This document shows positions 21,473 through 29,806 of a stretch of DNA of 64,000 bases, in pieces. Under the pieces are notes generated by a model. It worked only from the letters and a program-made list of their open reading frames with translations, did not search any database and was not told the DNA's origin. How positions within the stretch are numbered: the first letter of the stretch is position 1; the number at the start of each line of letters is the position of its first letter. The position numbers and the translations under genes are program-made. The stretch is from Arthrobacter caoxuetaonis (GTDB taxonomy: Bacteria; Actinomycetota; Actinomycetes; Actinomycetales; Micrococcaceae): NCBI RefSeq assembly GCF_023921125.1, contig NZ_CP099466.1, forward strand, positions 2,108,001-2,172,000, in the 5' to 3' direction.

Positions 21473-21951
21473 ACTTCCTCCGGCCCTGCGGAGGTTTCCA
21501 AGTGCCTGCCCTCCAGCAGCCGTCCCCGGAGGCTGATGCTCAGCACGGTGCAGGCCAGTCCGGCCAGGATGGCAGAGCCGAAGGCAAACAGGGACGCCGG
21601 ATTACCCTCTCCGACCACATAGTGCAGATGGCCTGCCAGGAGCAGTGCCAGCACCGTGGCTGTTCCGCTTGCCGCAGCCATGACGGCAGTCCGCGTTACC
21701 GCGGCAGCTGTGTACAGCCTGCCGCGGGACGCCAGCCCAGCCAGGCTCCACGCGGCGGCCACTGCAACCTGCATGCAGACAAAACCGGCGCTGACGACTG
21801 TCAGATATGGAGGCAACAGGTAGGCGTACTCGGGAAACTCATCAGCCAGCTCTCCGCCGATGAACGGCACTCCCATCGTTTGCAGCAGCAGAACAAAGAG
21901 GAAGACGGCGGGCAGCAGGACCCTGCGGAAGACGGGCAGCCAAGGATTCAT
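21469..21951 (-). CDS. DUF2975-like four-helix membrane protein
   Basis: This 160-residue protein has four predicted transmembrane helices and little outside the membrane. The pattern, with an FP...LPPYL segment after the first helix, resembles DUF2975 proteins, which often stand beside a small YozG-type HTH regulator. No such regulator gene is seen here. The ATG at 21951 was chosen because the TTG at 21969 lies inside the promoter. The ATG begins about seven bases after a candidate -10, so the mRNA is probably leaderless. A near-perfect palindrome covers the promoter. Function unknown. Confidence 0.75.
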   Translation of the reverse strand: MNPWLPVFRRVLLPAVFLFVLLLQTMGVPFIGGELADEFPEYAYLLPPYLTVVSAGFVCMQVAVAAAWSLAGLASRGRLYTAAAVTRTAVMAAASGTATVLALLLAGHLHYVVGEGNPASLFAFGSAILAGLACTVLSISLRGRLLEGRHLETSAGPEEV

Positions 21952-21954
21952 GCG

Positions 21955-21986
21955 TTGATTATCGATCAAAGACGATCGTTAATCAA
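21955..21986 (-). promoter_or_regulatory. Promoter with palindromic operator, leaderless start
   Basis: On the minus strand, TTGATT (21981-21986), a 17-base spacer and GATAAT (21958-21963) form a good sigma-A promoter. The predicted start site falls at the ATG at 21951. An inverted repeat with 13-base arms (21955-21967 and 21974-21986), 12 of 13 paired, spans both elements and is a likely repressor site. Confidence 0.65.
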
Positions 21987-21999
21987 TAGATAAACCGTC

Positions 22000-23094
22000 C
22001 TAGAGTGCTTCCGGCAACAGGCCAAGATCGGAGAGCTGCCGCGACATGCCGGCGCCGTCGGGGGCATAGATCCACGGAATGTCCCGGGGCTGCTCACTGC
22101 CCCTGCCGGCTGACCGGCCGCCCGCCAGCACGGCTTCGCTGGGGGAAAGCTCCCGGATAGCCACCGCCCGGACGTTCTGCGGATGGCTCCGGCTGAACTC
22201 TGCATACAGCGACTCATCGTGCTGCCCGTTGTCCCCAATGAGCAGCCAGCTGATGTTCGGGAACTCCTTGGCCAGGCGCTCCAGCTGCGTGCGCTTGTGC
22301 TCGGGCCCGCTGCGGAACCAGCGGTCCCGCGTGGGACCCCAGTCCGTGAGCAGCAGGGGCCCTGCCGGATACAGGTTCCGGGTGATGAACCGCGTCAGCG
22401 TCGCGGCGACGTTCCACGCGCCGGTGGAAAGGTAGAACACCGGACTTCCCTCGTTCTCACGGACCAGCCGGTCCATCATGACGGCCATCCCCGGCGTGGG
22501 AGTGCGTGCATGTTCGTCCAGGACAAACGTATTCCAGGCGGCCAGCAGCGGCCGCGGCAGTGCCGTCACCATGATGGTGTCGTCGATGTCGGAGATCACC
22601 CCGGTCCTCGCCTCGGGGTCCACGATGTACACGGGGGACACCGCCGGCGCGGCTTCGGGCTCAGCCTCGGGACGGAGGGTCACGGTGGTCCAGCCCGGCG
22701 TCAGGGACGCAGGCAGCACGACGTCGATGACCCCGCCGCGATCGGCAGTGACCAGGTGTTTCTCGTCTCCGACCTCGACGCAGACCACTGCTTCATTCAC
22801 CGGCGGACTGATGAAGTTCCGCCAGCCCCGTACGCCGTCGCGCAGTGGCTGGACGCTTTCTCCGCTGCGTGCGGACAGCTTGCCGGGTTTCGCCAGCACC
22901 ACTCTTCCGAGGACCCGCACCCACGTCGTCGATCCGTAGCCGGTGAAGGAAAGGATCGTCTGCACTCCCCCGCGTTTACGTGCGGCATTCATCCGGTAGG
23001 CGTGAAGGCGGTCCTCAATCCGCGCTCCAATATGAAGCGCCTGGTCCTTGGTCCGTTGTATGGCGGGCAATCCTGGTACGGGAGTAGAAGGCAT
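22000..23094 (-). CDS. App1-type phosphatidate phosphatase (DUF2183)
   Basis: This 364-residue protein carries the App1 catalytic motif D-I-D-D-T (residues 169-173) of HAD-type phosphatases, followed by the conserved FYLSTGAWN and SGPEHKR segments and the GDNGQHDE loop. Yeast App1 dephosphorylates phosphatidate and related lipids. Bacterial relatives are uncharacterised. The N-terminal half is a beta-rich region with GYGST. There is no signal peptide or membrane helix, so it is probably cytoplasmic. It lies just upstream of the DUF2975 gene and downstream of the desaturase, separated by a terminator, and forms its own unit. Confidence 0.9.
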   Translation of the reverse strand: MPSTPVPGLPAIQRTKDQALHIGARIEDRLHAYRMNAARKRGGVQTILSFTGYGSTTWVRVLGRVVLAKPGKLSARSGESVQPLRDGVRGWRNFISPPVNEAVVCVEVGDEKHLVTADRGGVIDVVLPASLTPGWTTVTLRPEAEPEAAPAVSPVYIVDPEARTGVISDIDDTIMVTALPRPLLAAWNTFVLDEHARTPTPGMAVMMDRLVRENEGSPVFYLSTGAWNVAATLTRFITRNLYPAGPLLLTDWGPTRDRWFRSGPEHKRTQLERLAKEFPNISWLLIGDNGQHDESLYAEFSRSHPQNVRAVAIRELSPSEAVLAGGRSAGRGSEQPRDIPWIYAPDGAGMSRQLSDLGLLPEAL

Positions 23095-23139
23095 GCCCCC
23101 AGTCTTGCAGACGCCTGGGACTGATGCGGTCCGGGAAAG

Positions 23140-23180
23140 ACCGAAGGACGGTTCCCGCCGTGCGGTAACCGTCCTTCGGT
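23140..23180 (-). terminator. Terminator after the desaturase gene
   Basis: A 14-bp inverted repeat (23140-23153 and 23167-23180) with a 13-base loop lies 12 bases past the desaturase stop. On the minus strand it is followed by CTTTCCC, a short T-run, and so fits a rho-independent terminator. Confidence 0.7.
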
Positions 23181-23192
23181 TTGCGATAAGGG

Positions 23193-24263
23193 CTAGCGGT
23201 ACTGCGAGCGGACGGGGCAGTCGAACGGGTCGCGGGCGGAGAGGCCCACGCGGTTCAGGTAGCGGACCACGATTGCATAGGACTCAGTGAGCGTTGCCTC
23301 GGTGTACGGGATCTTGTGCTTGGCGCAGTGTTCCTTGACGATTTCCGAAGCGCGGGCCAGGTGCGGGCGCGGCATGCTCGGGAACAGGTGGTGCTCCACC
23401 TGGTAGTTCAGTCCGCCCATGAACGTGTTCATGCCGCGGCCGGTGATGTTGCGTGAGGTCAGGACCTGGCGGCTGAGGAAATCGACCTTGGAGTCACGCG
23501 GGATCAGCGGCATGCCCTTGTGGTTCGGTGCGAAGGACGCGCCCATGTACACACCGAAGACGCCGAGTTGGACGCCGAGGAAGGCAAACGCCATGCCAAC
23601 CGGAAGGAAGTAGAAGACCGCAGCCACGTAGAGGCCCAGGCGCAGGAAGACCATGGTGATCTCCGTGTAGCGTCCCTTGACCTTCTGCTTGGAGAAGAGG
23701 TGCTTGATCGACGTTGCGTGCAGGTTGATGCCTTCAAGCAGCAACAGCGGGAAGAACAGCCAGCCCTGGCGGCGGGTCATCCAAGCCATGATTCCCTTGC
23801 GGGTTTCGGCCTGCTCCACCTGGAAGGAGATGGTGTCCATCTCGATGTCCGGATCCTTGCCCACGGTGTTCGGGTTGGCATGGTGCCGGCTGTGCTTATT
23901 CATCCACCACTGGTAGCTGATACCAACAACGGCGTTGGCAAGGAAGCGGCCGGCCCGGTCATTCGCGGGTCCGGATTCGAAAACCTGGCGGTGGGAAGCT
24001 TCGTGCGAAATGAAGGCGAGCTGTGTGAACAGGATGCCCAGTGCGGCGGCGATCAGGAGCTGGAACCAGCTCTCACCGATCAGGAAGAAGCCGGTGCCGG
24101 CGGCGATGAGACCGGCACAGAGGAACGCGAAGGTGGTGATGTAGAAAGCACGGCGCCGTTTGAGCAGCCCTTCGTCGCGAATGATCTTCAGCAGCGCTGA
24201 ATAGCTGCTGGTGACGGCGTTCTCGCGGTTCCTGGTGGTACGGGGTTGTGCATCAATACTCAT
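23193..24263 (-). CDS. Membrane fatty-acid desaturase
   Basis: This 356-residue enzyme of the membrane desaturase family has the three histidine boxes that bind the di-iron centre: HEASH (87-91), HSRHH (124-128) and QVEHH (288-292). Two pairs of membrane helices separate them. The Q-V-E-H-H form is common among front-end and actinobacterial desaturases. It introduces a double bond in membrane fatty acids, often in response to cold. No cytochrome b5 domain or ferredoxin is fused to it. The ATG at 24263 is the first in the frame. It is a single gene ended by a terminator. Position of the double bond is unknown. Confidence 0.93.
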   Translation of the reverse strand: MSIDAQPRTTRNRENAVTSSYSALLKIIRDEGLLKRRRAFYITTFAFLCAGLIAAGTGFFLIGESWFQLLIAAALGILFTQLAFISHEASHRQVFESGPANDRAGRFLANAVVGISYQWWMNKHSRHHANPNTVGKDPDIEMDTISFQVEQAETRKGIMAWMTRRQGWLFFPLLLLEGINLHATSIKHLFSKQKVKGRYTEITMVFLRLGLYVAAVFYFLPVGMAFAFLGVQLGVFGVYMGASFAPNHKGMPLIPRDSKVDFLSRQVLTSRNITGRGMNTFMGGLNYQVEHHLFPSMPRPHLARASEIVKEHCAKHKIPYTEATLTESYAIVVRYLNRVGLSARDPFDCPVRSQYR

Positions 24264-24480
24264 AAGCGCCTCTGGCTGTCATCGACTTCCCAGCCGCGAA
24301 GGTAGAGCAAATGCTCAGTAGATGTTTGACAGCCTAACCCGAATTGCTGGAAATATGCTGTGACCAAGTCGTAACAATTACTTCTGCCCTGGCGCTTCGA
24401 ATCCCGGCCCAGCCGTTGACCCCCCTCCCGGCAAGGCACAGCATGGCTGCACCAGCAGTCCGATTGTCCGGGGAGAATCC

Positions 24481-25485
24481 GTGATCAGAGTCCTGTCCAT
24501 TGACGGCGGGGGCATCCGCGGCATCATTCCTGCGACCTGGCTGATGAGGCTGGAGGAACTGGCCGGAAAGCCCGCTTCCGAGCTCTTCGACATTGTGGTG
24601 GGGACATCCACCGGAGGCATCATCGCACTGGGCCTGACGTGCCCTTCCAAAACCGGGGAGCCGCACAGCGCCGCTGCCCTCCGCGGCCTGTACGTGGACC
24701 ACGGGGCGGAAATCTTCTCCGATTTCCCAGGTGGCGGAGCCGCGAAGGCCGAGCAGGCCGGCCCAGACGCACCGGGCGGGTCCGGCGGGCAGGCACGGTA
24801 TTCATCCGAGCCGCTGCGCCGGTACCTGGACGGGTATTTTGGGGACCGGCCTCTCTCAGCGGCTGTAAAGCCGGTCGCTGTGGTCACCGTTGACCTGGCA
24901 CACTTCGCCGGCCTCCTGTTCAGCGGAGGCGGACTTGACCAGGGCGTCCTGGGCGATGCACCCATGGCCACCGCGGCGCTGGCTACCTCGGCGGCACCCA
25001 CCTATTTCGAGCCCGTGCCCTACACCGGTACGGACGGCGTTCGCCGGCTCCTGGTGGACGGAGGACTGGCTGCCAATGATCCTGCTTTTGTGGGCCTGAC
25101 CATGGCGATGGTCCAGCAGCGCCGCAGCACTGATAACCCCGGGATCGTGTTGGTTTCCCTCGGCACCGGTGTACAGGCCGGCGGCAGCTCGCTGGAGCCC
25201 AGCGCCGTGGCCCAACTCGCCCACCCCGGGCAGAAGGCTGCGCTGGAACCGATCGTCGAGACCCTGTACGGGGCGCCCGGGGTGCTGACGCGCCGCCTGA
25301 TCGCCCTGCTTCTGGGAGAGCAGTACATTCGCGCACAGACCGAGCTGTTTCCCGGCGTCGACCATGCCCTGGACGATGCGAGCCCGGAAAACATCAGCGG
25401 GCTGCTGCGGACGGCGGACGCCCTGGTTTCCGCAGACGCCGCAGTCCTGCAGGATCTTGCCGGCAGGCTGGCACAGGACGGTTGA
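24481..25485 (+). CDS. Patatin-like phospholipase
   Basis: This 334-residue protein is a patatin-type serine hydrolase. It has the oxyanion loop G-G-G-I-R-G (9-14), the nucleophile elbow G-T-S-T-G with Ser43, and the catalytic Asp193 in VDGGLAAND. Ser-Asp dyads of this kind cleave acyl esters of phospholipids. There is no signal peptide, so it acts in the cytoplasm or at the inner membrane face. The GTG start follows GGGGAG. The stop codon overlaps the -35 of the MerR regulator downstream. An inserted Gly/Ala-rich loop (about residues 84-104) is unusual and may be a linker. Confidence 0.93.
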   Translation: MIRVLSIDGGGIRGIIPATWLMRLEELAGKPASELFDIVVGTSTGGIIALGLTCPSKTGEPHSAAALRGLYVDHGAEIFSDFPGGGAAKAEQAGPDAPGGSGGQARYSSEPLRRYLDGYFGDRPLSAAVKPVAVVTVDLAHFAGLLFSGGGLDQGVLGDAPMATAALATSAAPTYFEPVPYTGTDGVRRLLVDGGLAANDPAFVGLTMAMVQQRRSTDNPGIVLVSLGTGVQAGGSSLEPSAVAQLAHPGQKAALEPIVETLYGAPGVLTRRLIALLLGEQYIRAQTELFPGVDHALDDASPENISGLLRTADALVSADAAVLQDLAGRLAQDG

Positions 25486-25512
25486 CGTTGACGTTGCGTC
25501 AACCCGTAGCGT
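25482..25512 (+). promoter_or_regulatory. MerR-type promoter with 19-bp spacer
   Basis: TTGACG (25482-25487) and TAGCGT (25507-25512) are 19 bases apart, the spacing typical of MerR-family targets. Inside the spacer lies the inverted repeat TTGACG-TTG-CGTCAA (25488-25502). The predicted start site falls at the ATG at 25520. It is likely autoregulated. Confidence 0.7.
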
Positions 25513-25519
25513 GGAAAGC

Positions 25520-26308
25520 ATGAATCACGGAACCCGGAACGCGGCCGGACGTGACTTTCCTGTTCAGGAGGTTGCCCGGCTCGCCGGTATCACCAGCCGG
25601 ACGCTGCGGCACTATGACGCGGTAGGGCTGCTGCCACCCTCGCGGATTGGCGGCAACGGCTACCGCTACTACGACCAGCACGCCTTGATCCGGCTGCAGC
25701 GGATCCTGCTGCTGCGGGAACTGGGACTGGGCCTGGCCGAGATAGCCGGCGTGCTTGAGCGGCAGGGCAACACGACGGACGCCCTGCGGACCCACCTGGC
25801 ATGGCTGGAACAGGAAAAAGACCGCCTGGCCCGGCAAATCGCCTCCGTGACGCGAACCATCACAGCTTTGGAGAAAGGACAGGACATCATGGCCGAGAAC
25901 ACCTTCGACGGATTCGACCACACGCAGTACAAGGACGAGGTGGAGCAGAAATGGGGCAGGGAGGCCTACGCGCGCTCCGATGAATGGTGGAAGAACATGG
26001 ACGACGGCGAACGCAGCCGGTGGAAGGCCGAGACCGAAGAACTGGGCCGGGCCTGGACCGAGGCCGCCGCCCAGGGGACCGATCCGACCTCCGCCGCGGC
26101 GCAGGGCCTGGCCGCCCGCCACGTGGACTGGCTGAAGTCCGTCGCCGGCGCGCCAACCGGCCCTGATCAGCTTTCCGGGTATGTACGGAGCCTGGCGGGC
26201 ATGTACGTGGCTGATCCCCGTTTCGCTGCCAACTACGGCGGGGCCGAAGGTGCAGAGTTCGTGCGCGATGCCCTCCTGGTTTACGTCGAGGGCGGCATGG
26301 CGGACTAA
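25520..26308 (+). CDS. MerR-family regulator with TipAS effector domain
   Basis: This 262-residue protein has a MerR winged HTH at about residues 13-80 (VQEVARLAGITSRTLRHYDAVGLLPPSR), a coiled-coil linker at about 90-120, and a TipAS-type C-terminal domain (AENTFDGFDHTQYKDEVEQKWG and the rest) that in TipA binds thiopeptide antibiotics. The mRNA may be leaderless, since the start site falls at the ATG. A second in-frame ATG at 25889 follows a strong GGAGAAAGGA, which would give a 139-residue TipAS-only product. In Streptomyces lividans TipA also makes such a short form. The ligand here is unknown; other TipAS-like proteins sense other hydrophobic compounds. Confidence 0.93.
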   Translation: MNHGTRNAAGRDFPVQEVARLAGITSRTLRHYDAVGLLPPSRIGGNGYRYYDQHALIRLQRILLLRELGLGLAEIAGVLERQGNTTDALRTHLAWLEQEKDRLARQIASVTRTITALEKGQDIMAENTFDGFDHTQYKDEVEQKWGREAYARSDEWWKNMDDGERSRWKAETEELGRAWTEAAAQGTDPTSAAAQGLAARHVDWLKSVAGAPTGPDQLSGYVRSLAGMYVADPRFAANYGGAEGAEFVRDALLVYVEGGMAD

Positions 26309-26321
26309 GACCCCGCCACCA

Positions 26322-26379
26322 CCGAGAGGCCAGTTACGGCTCCTTTGAGCACTGGTAAGAGCCGTAACTGGCCTCTCGG
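26322..26379. terminator. Perfect 21-bp stem hairpin after the tipA-like gene
   Basis: Arms 26322-26342 and 26359-26379 are exact complements over 21 bases with a 16-base loop. It lies 13 bases after the stop of the regulator gene. No T-tract follows on the plus strand, so it is a terminator of unusual strength or an mRNA stability element. Confidence 0.6.
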
Positions 26380-26406
26380 CGAAGGGGGCATGGTTAGTAT
26401 CCATGC

Positions 26407-27693
26407 ATGACACACGCCGATCTGTCCCCCGAACCGGCCGCTCCTTCCGGAACCCCGGCGGTCCTGGACCTTGGCAGCGCTCCCTCTGGCCAGCCCTGGC
26501 AGCAGCCGGAAAGGTATTGGGCCGGCTTGGAACGGGCAGTTGCCCACCTTCCCGCTCCCGCGGCAGTCCTGGAACTGGACGCGCTCCGCTGGAACGCCAG
26601 GGACCTGCTGCGGCGGGCCGGCGGCAAGCCGCTCCGGGTGGCCAGCAAATCGATCCGTGTCCGGTCCGTCCTGGATGCGCTCCTCCGGTTGCCCGGCTTT
26701 GCCGGTGTCATGGCCTTCACGCTCCCCGAAGCCCTCTGGCTTGCCCGGGACATCGACGACGTCCTGCTGGGCTACCCGACGGTGGAGCAGGCAGCCATCA
26801 CCCGCCTGCTCTCCGATGAAGTCCTGGCCAGCCGTATCACCCTGATGGTCGACGACGAGGCGCAGCTGAACCTTATCGATTCCCTCGCCGCGCCGGGCCG
26901 TCGCCCAGAGATCCGGATCTGCCTCGACGCCGATGCCTCCTGGCAGGCGCCTTTACTGGGGTTTATCGGCACGCGCCGTTCGCCCCTGCATAACCCGGAC
27001 GATGCCGTCGCGCTGGCCCGCCGCATCGCGGCCCGTCCCGGCTTTACCCTGGTTGGGCTCATGATGTATGAAGGCCAGGTGGCCGGGGTGGGCGACAACG
27101 TCCCGGGAGCCGGACCCATGAACCACGTGATGAGGTGGGTCCAGCGCCGCTCCATGGCCGAGCTGGCCCAACGGCGCACCGCCATAGCGGGCGCCCTGCG
27201 GGAGCTCTCCCCTCTCGAATTCGTCAACGGGGGCGGAACCGGGTCGGTTGAGACGACAGCATCGGATCCCGCGGTCACGGAAATCACCGCCGGATCAGGG
27301 CTCTTCGCCGGCCACCTGTTCGATACGTACCGGGCGTTCTCCCCCGCCCCGGCAGCTGCGGTCGCTCTGGACGTGGTGCGCCGCCCGCAGGACCGGACGG
27401 CGACGCTGCTCGGCGGCGGCTGGATCGCCTCCGGCCCGCCCGGGCCCAGCCGCGCACCCCAGGTCGCCTGGCCGCACGGGCTGCGGCTGCTGCCGAGGGA
27501 AGGAGCCGGCGAGGTCCAGACTCCCTTGGCCGGCCCTGCCGCGGAGCACCTCGCGCCTGGTGACCGGGTATGGCTGCGCCACGCCAAGAGCGGTGAGCTC
27601 TCCGAGAGAGTCAACGAATTCCATGTGGTCCAGCACGGAACGGTGACCGGCACAGTGCCCACATACCGCGGCGAGGGCAAGGCCTTCCTGTGA
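26407..27693 (+). CDS. PLP-dependent amino acid deaminase/aldolase (D-threonine aldolase-like)
   Basis: This 428-residue fold-type III PLP enzyme has the alanine-racemase-like barrel. The Schiff-base Lys is K81 in RVASKSIRV. The conserved GLMMYEGQVAG, GGGTGS and DTYRAF segments all fit the amino-acid deaminase/aldolase group, and the C-terminal beta domain ends with the metal-site region. It likely deaminates or cleaves D-3-hydroxy amino acids, but the substrate is unproven. A TAGTAT at 26395-26400 would place a start site at the ATG, so this may also be leaderless; no clear -35 was found. The GTGA overlap couples it to the lactone oxidase downstream. Confidence 0.85.
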   Translation: MTHADLSPEPAAPSGTPAVLDLGSAPSGQPWQQPERYWAGLERAVAHLPAPAAVLELDALRWNARDLLRRAGGKPLRVASKSIRVRSVLDALLRLPGFAGVMAFTLPEALWLARDIDDVLLGYPTVEQAAITRLLSDEVLASRITLMVDDEAQLNLIDSLAAPGRRPEIRICLDADASWQAPLLGFIGTRRSPLHNPDDAVALARRIAARPGFTLVGLMMYEGQVAGVGDNVPGAGPMNHVMRWVQRRSMAELAQRRTAIAGALRELSPLEFVNGGGTGSVETTASDPAVTEITAGSGLFAGHLFDTYRAFSPAPAAAVALDVVRRPQDRTATLLGGGWIASGPPGPSRAPQVAWPHGLRLLPREGAGEVQTPLAGPAAEHLAPGDRVWLRHAKSGELSERVNEFHVVQHGTVTGTVPTYRGEGKAFL

Positions 27694-29024
27694 CAGCGCG
27701 CCGCCCCGCTTCCAGCGCCCCAAAGCCGAGCGAATGGCGGAACTGGGCGGGCACGGTCCGGGTCCGCCCGGAACGCCTCGCCGCACCCGCCGGCATTCCG
27801 GAACTCCAGCGCGCAGTTGCGTCGGCGGTCTCTGACGGGCTGCGGGTCAAGGCTGTTGGGGCCGGACACAGCTTCACGGGCATCGCCGAAGCCCCGGGAC
27901 TCCTGCTGGACCTGGGCCGCCTGCAGGGCCTCGTCCACGCCGACCGCGATTCCGGACAGGTGACCCTGCTCGGTGGAACGCGGCTGTACCGTATCCCCGG
28001 ACTGCTGGCTCCGTACGGACTGGGTATGCCGAATCTTGGGGACATCGACCGGCAGACGATTTCCGGCGCGGTTTCCACCGGTACCCACGGCACGGGAGCC
28101 GGGTTCGGCGGGCTCGCCACCCAGGTGGTTGGCCTCACCCTCGTGCAGCCCGACGGCGGACTGCTCACCATAGGTGCTGACGATCCGCTGCTGCCGGCCG
28201 CTGCGCTGGGGCTGGGGGCGCTGGGCATCATTGCCTCAGTAACCCTGCAGTGCGTGCCGGCGTTCCTGCTCCGCGCCGAAGAGAGTTCTGAGCCGCTGGA
28301 CGCTGTCCTGGCCGGACTCGCCGACAGGGTCAAGGCGAGCGACCATTTCGAGTTCTACTGGTTTCCGCATACAGAACGTGCGGCGACGAAGACCAACACC
28401 CGGCTGCCGGGTACTGCCCGGCGCGATCCCCTGCCGCCGCTGTGGGCGTGGGCAGATGAAACGCTTCTGTCCAACTCCCTGTTCAGGGCAACCTGTACTG
28501 CCGGAGCTGCGGTTCCCGCGGTCATACCAGTGGTCAACCGTGCGGCTGCCCGGCTGATGGGCGGCAGCGCCTACACCGATTCCTCCGCCCGGGTTTTCAC
28601 CCAGCGCAGGACGGTTCGTTTCCGTGAACTGGAGTACGCCGTTCCCGCAGATCTCTTGCCTTCGGCTTTTGAAGGGCTCCGCAGGGTCTTTGCGCAAAAC
28701 CCGCGGTGGCGGATCTCTTTTCCCATAGAGGTGCGGTGGGCCGCGGCAGATGACCGGTGGCTTTCCACCGCCTACGGCCGCGACACCGCATACATCGCCG
28801 TCCACCGCTACTACCGGGAGGACCCGGCAGAGTATTTCTCGGCTGTGGAGGAGGTCCTCCTCCCGCACGCCGGTCGTCCGCACTGGGGCAAGCTCCACAC
28901 CCTCGACGCCGCTGCCCTGGCGCCCCGCTATCCCCGGTTTGCAAGCTTCCAGGAGGTGCGCAACCGGCTCGATCCGGGGCGGGTCTTCTCCAACGCCTAT
29001 CTCGACCGGGTCCTGGGACCCTAA
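27690..29024 (+). CDS. FAD-linked sugar lactone oxidase (D-arabinono-1,4-lactone oxidase-like)
   Basis: This 444-residue FAD enzyme of the VAO family has an N-terminal FAD-binding PCMH domain with GAGHSFTG (H60, equivalent to the His that can hold FAD covalently in this family). The C-terminal ALO domain ends with the H-W-G-K motif (398-401). It oxidises aldonolactones or alditols with oxygen. There is no signal peptide. The GTG start overlaps the stop of the PLP enzyme by 4 bases, so the two are made together, which suggests one pathway. The name by similarity to arabinono-lactone oxidase does not fix the substrate. L-gulono-lactone or xylitol-type activity is possible. Confidence 0.88.
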   Translation: MTARRPASSAPKPSEWRNWAGTVRVRPERLAAPAGIPELQRAVASAVSDGLRVKAVGAGHSFTGIAEAPGLLLDLGRLQGLVHADRDSGQVTLLGGTRLYRIPGLLAPYGLGMPNLGDIDRQTISGAVSTGTHGTGAGFGGLATQVVGLTLVQPDGGLLTIGADDPLLPAAALGLGALGIIASVTLQCVPAFLLRAEESSEPLDAVLAGLADRVKASDHFEFYWFPHTERAATKTNTRLPGTARRDPLPPLWAWADETLLSNSLFRATCTAGAAVPAVIPVVNRAAARLMGGSAYTDSSARVFTQRRTVRFRELEYAVPADLLPSAFEGLRRVFAQNPRWRISFPIEVRWAAADDRWLSTAYGRDTAYIAVHRYYREDPAEYFSAVEEVLLPHAGRPHWGKLHTLDAAALAPRYPRFASFQEVRNRLDPGRVFSNAYLDRVLGP

Positions 29025-29113
29025 AGGAGCCGCGGCGACACAACGTCCCACGTCCCGTGGGACATGCCCGCCCCGCCGTACGATGAGTCCGTCATCCGAC
29101 CCGAAGGAGTGCC

Positions 29114-29806
29114 GTGACTACAGCGTCCGCCCGCAGGAACACCACCGCCCCCGCCCGTACCTGGTGGTGGGGTTTCGTTCCGTTCGCGGCGTTGTCCGTG
29201 GTCCACGTCGCTGCACGGCTGGTCGAAGCGGAGGAAGTGGCCGCCCCAACCAAGCTCGTGCTGATGCCCCTGCTGGCGGCAGCCGCCGTCTGGGTGTTTC
29301 GGCGCAAAACGTGGACCGCACCGGGAATCCTGCTGCTCGCGGCACTGTTCTTCTCCTGGATCGGGGACGGTGCCGGAGCCTTCTTTCCGCAGGCACCTGA
29401 GCTCCCAATCATGCTCGGCGCCTTCGGCATAGCGCACCTTTGCTATATCTGGCTGCTCTGGAAGTATGCAGCCCCCGGGCCATTCCCCCGCTGGGCGCTG
29501 GTCTTTCCCGTGTGGTGGGTTCTGATGCTGGTGACCTTGTGGCCGTCCCTCGGCGGCCTGGCGATCGCCGTCGCACTGTATGGCATTGTCCTGGGCGGTA
29601 CAGCCGCGACCGCTGCACGGTGCAACCCGGTGATCGCAGCCGGCGGAGTGCTGTTCCTAGCCTCGGACACGGTGCTGGCGTTCCGCATCTTTATGCCGGA
29701 GGTCATGCCCGGCTGGACCAGCGCGCTGGTCATGCTCACGTACTGCGCCGGGCAGGGGCTGATTGCGGCCGGTTTCCTGCGCGGACGTTCGCCCAGGGAT
29801 CAGTAG
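29114..29806 (+). CDS. YhhN/TMEM86-family lysoplasmalogenase-like membrane protein
   Basis: This 230-residue protein has about seven or eight membrane helices. The TKLVLMPLL motif near residue 46 and the FFSWIGDGAG motif near 78 are the hallmarks of YhhN/TMEM86 proteins. The family hydrolyses lysoplasmalogens in animals. In actinobacteria lacking plasmalogens its role is unclear. The GTG at 29114 follows GAAGGAG. It lies 89 bases after the lactone oxidase and may share its transcript. Its tail overlaps the convergent NUDIX-NYN gene by 7 bases. Confidence 0.9.
   Translation: MTTASARRNTTAPARTWWWGFVPFAALSVVHVAARLVEAEEVAAPTKLVLMPLLAAAAVWVFRRKTWTAPGILLLAALFFSWIGDGAGAFFPQAPELPIMLGAFGIAHLCYIWLLWKYAAPGPFPRWALVFPVWWVLMLVTLWPSLGGLAIAVALYGIVLGGTAATAARCNPVIAAGGVLFLASDTVLAFRIFMPEVMPGWTSALVMLTYCAGQGLIAAGFLRGRSPRDQ

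Noticed and set aside
26372..26406. A full promoter for the PLP enzyme gene
   Set aside because: TAGTAT is present, but no -35 element lies at the right distance. Noted only as a weak possibility.
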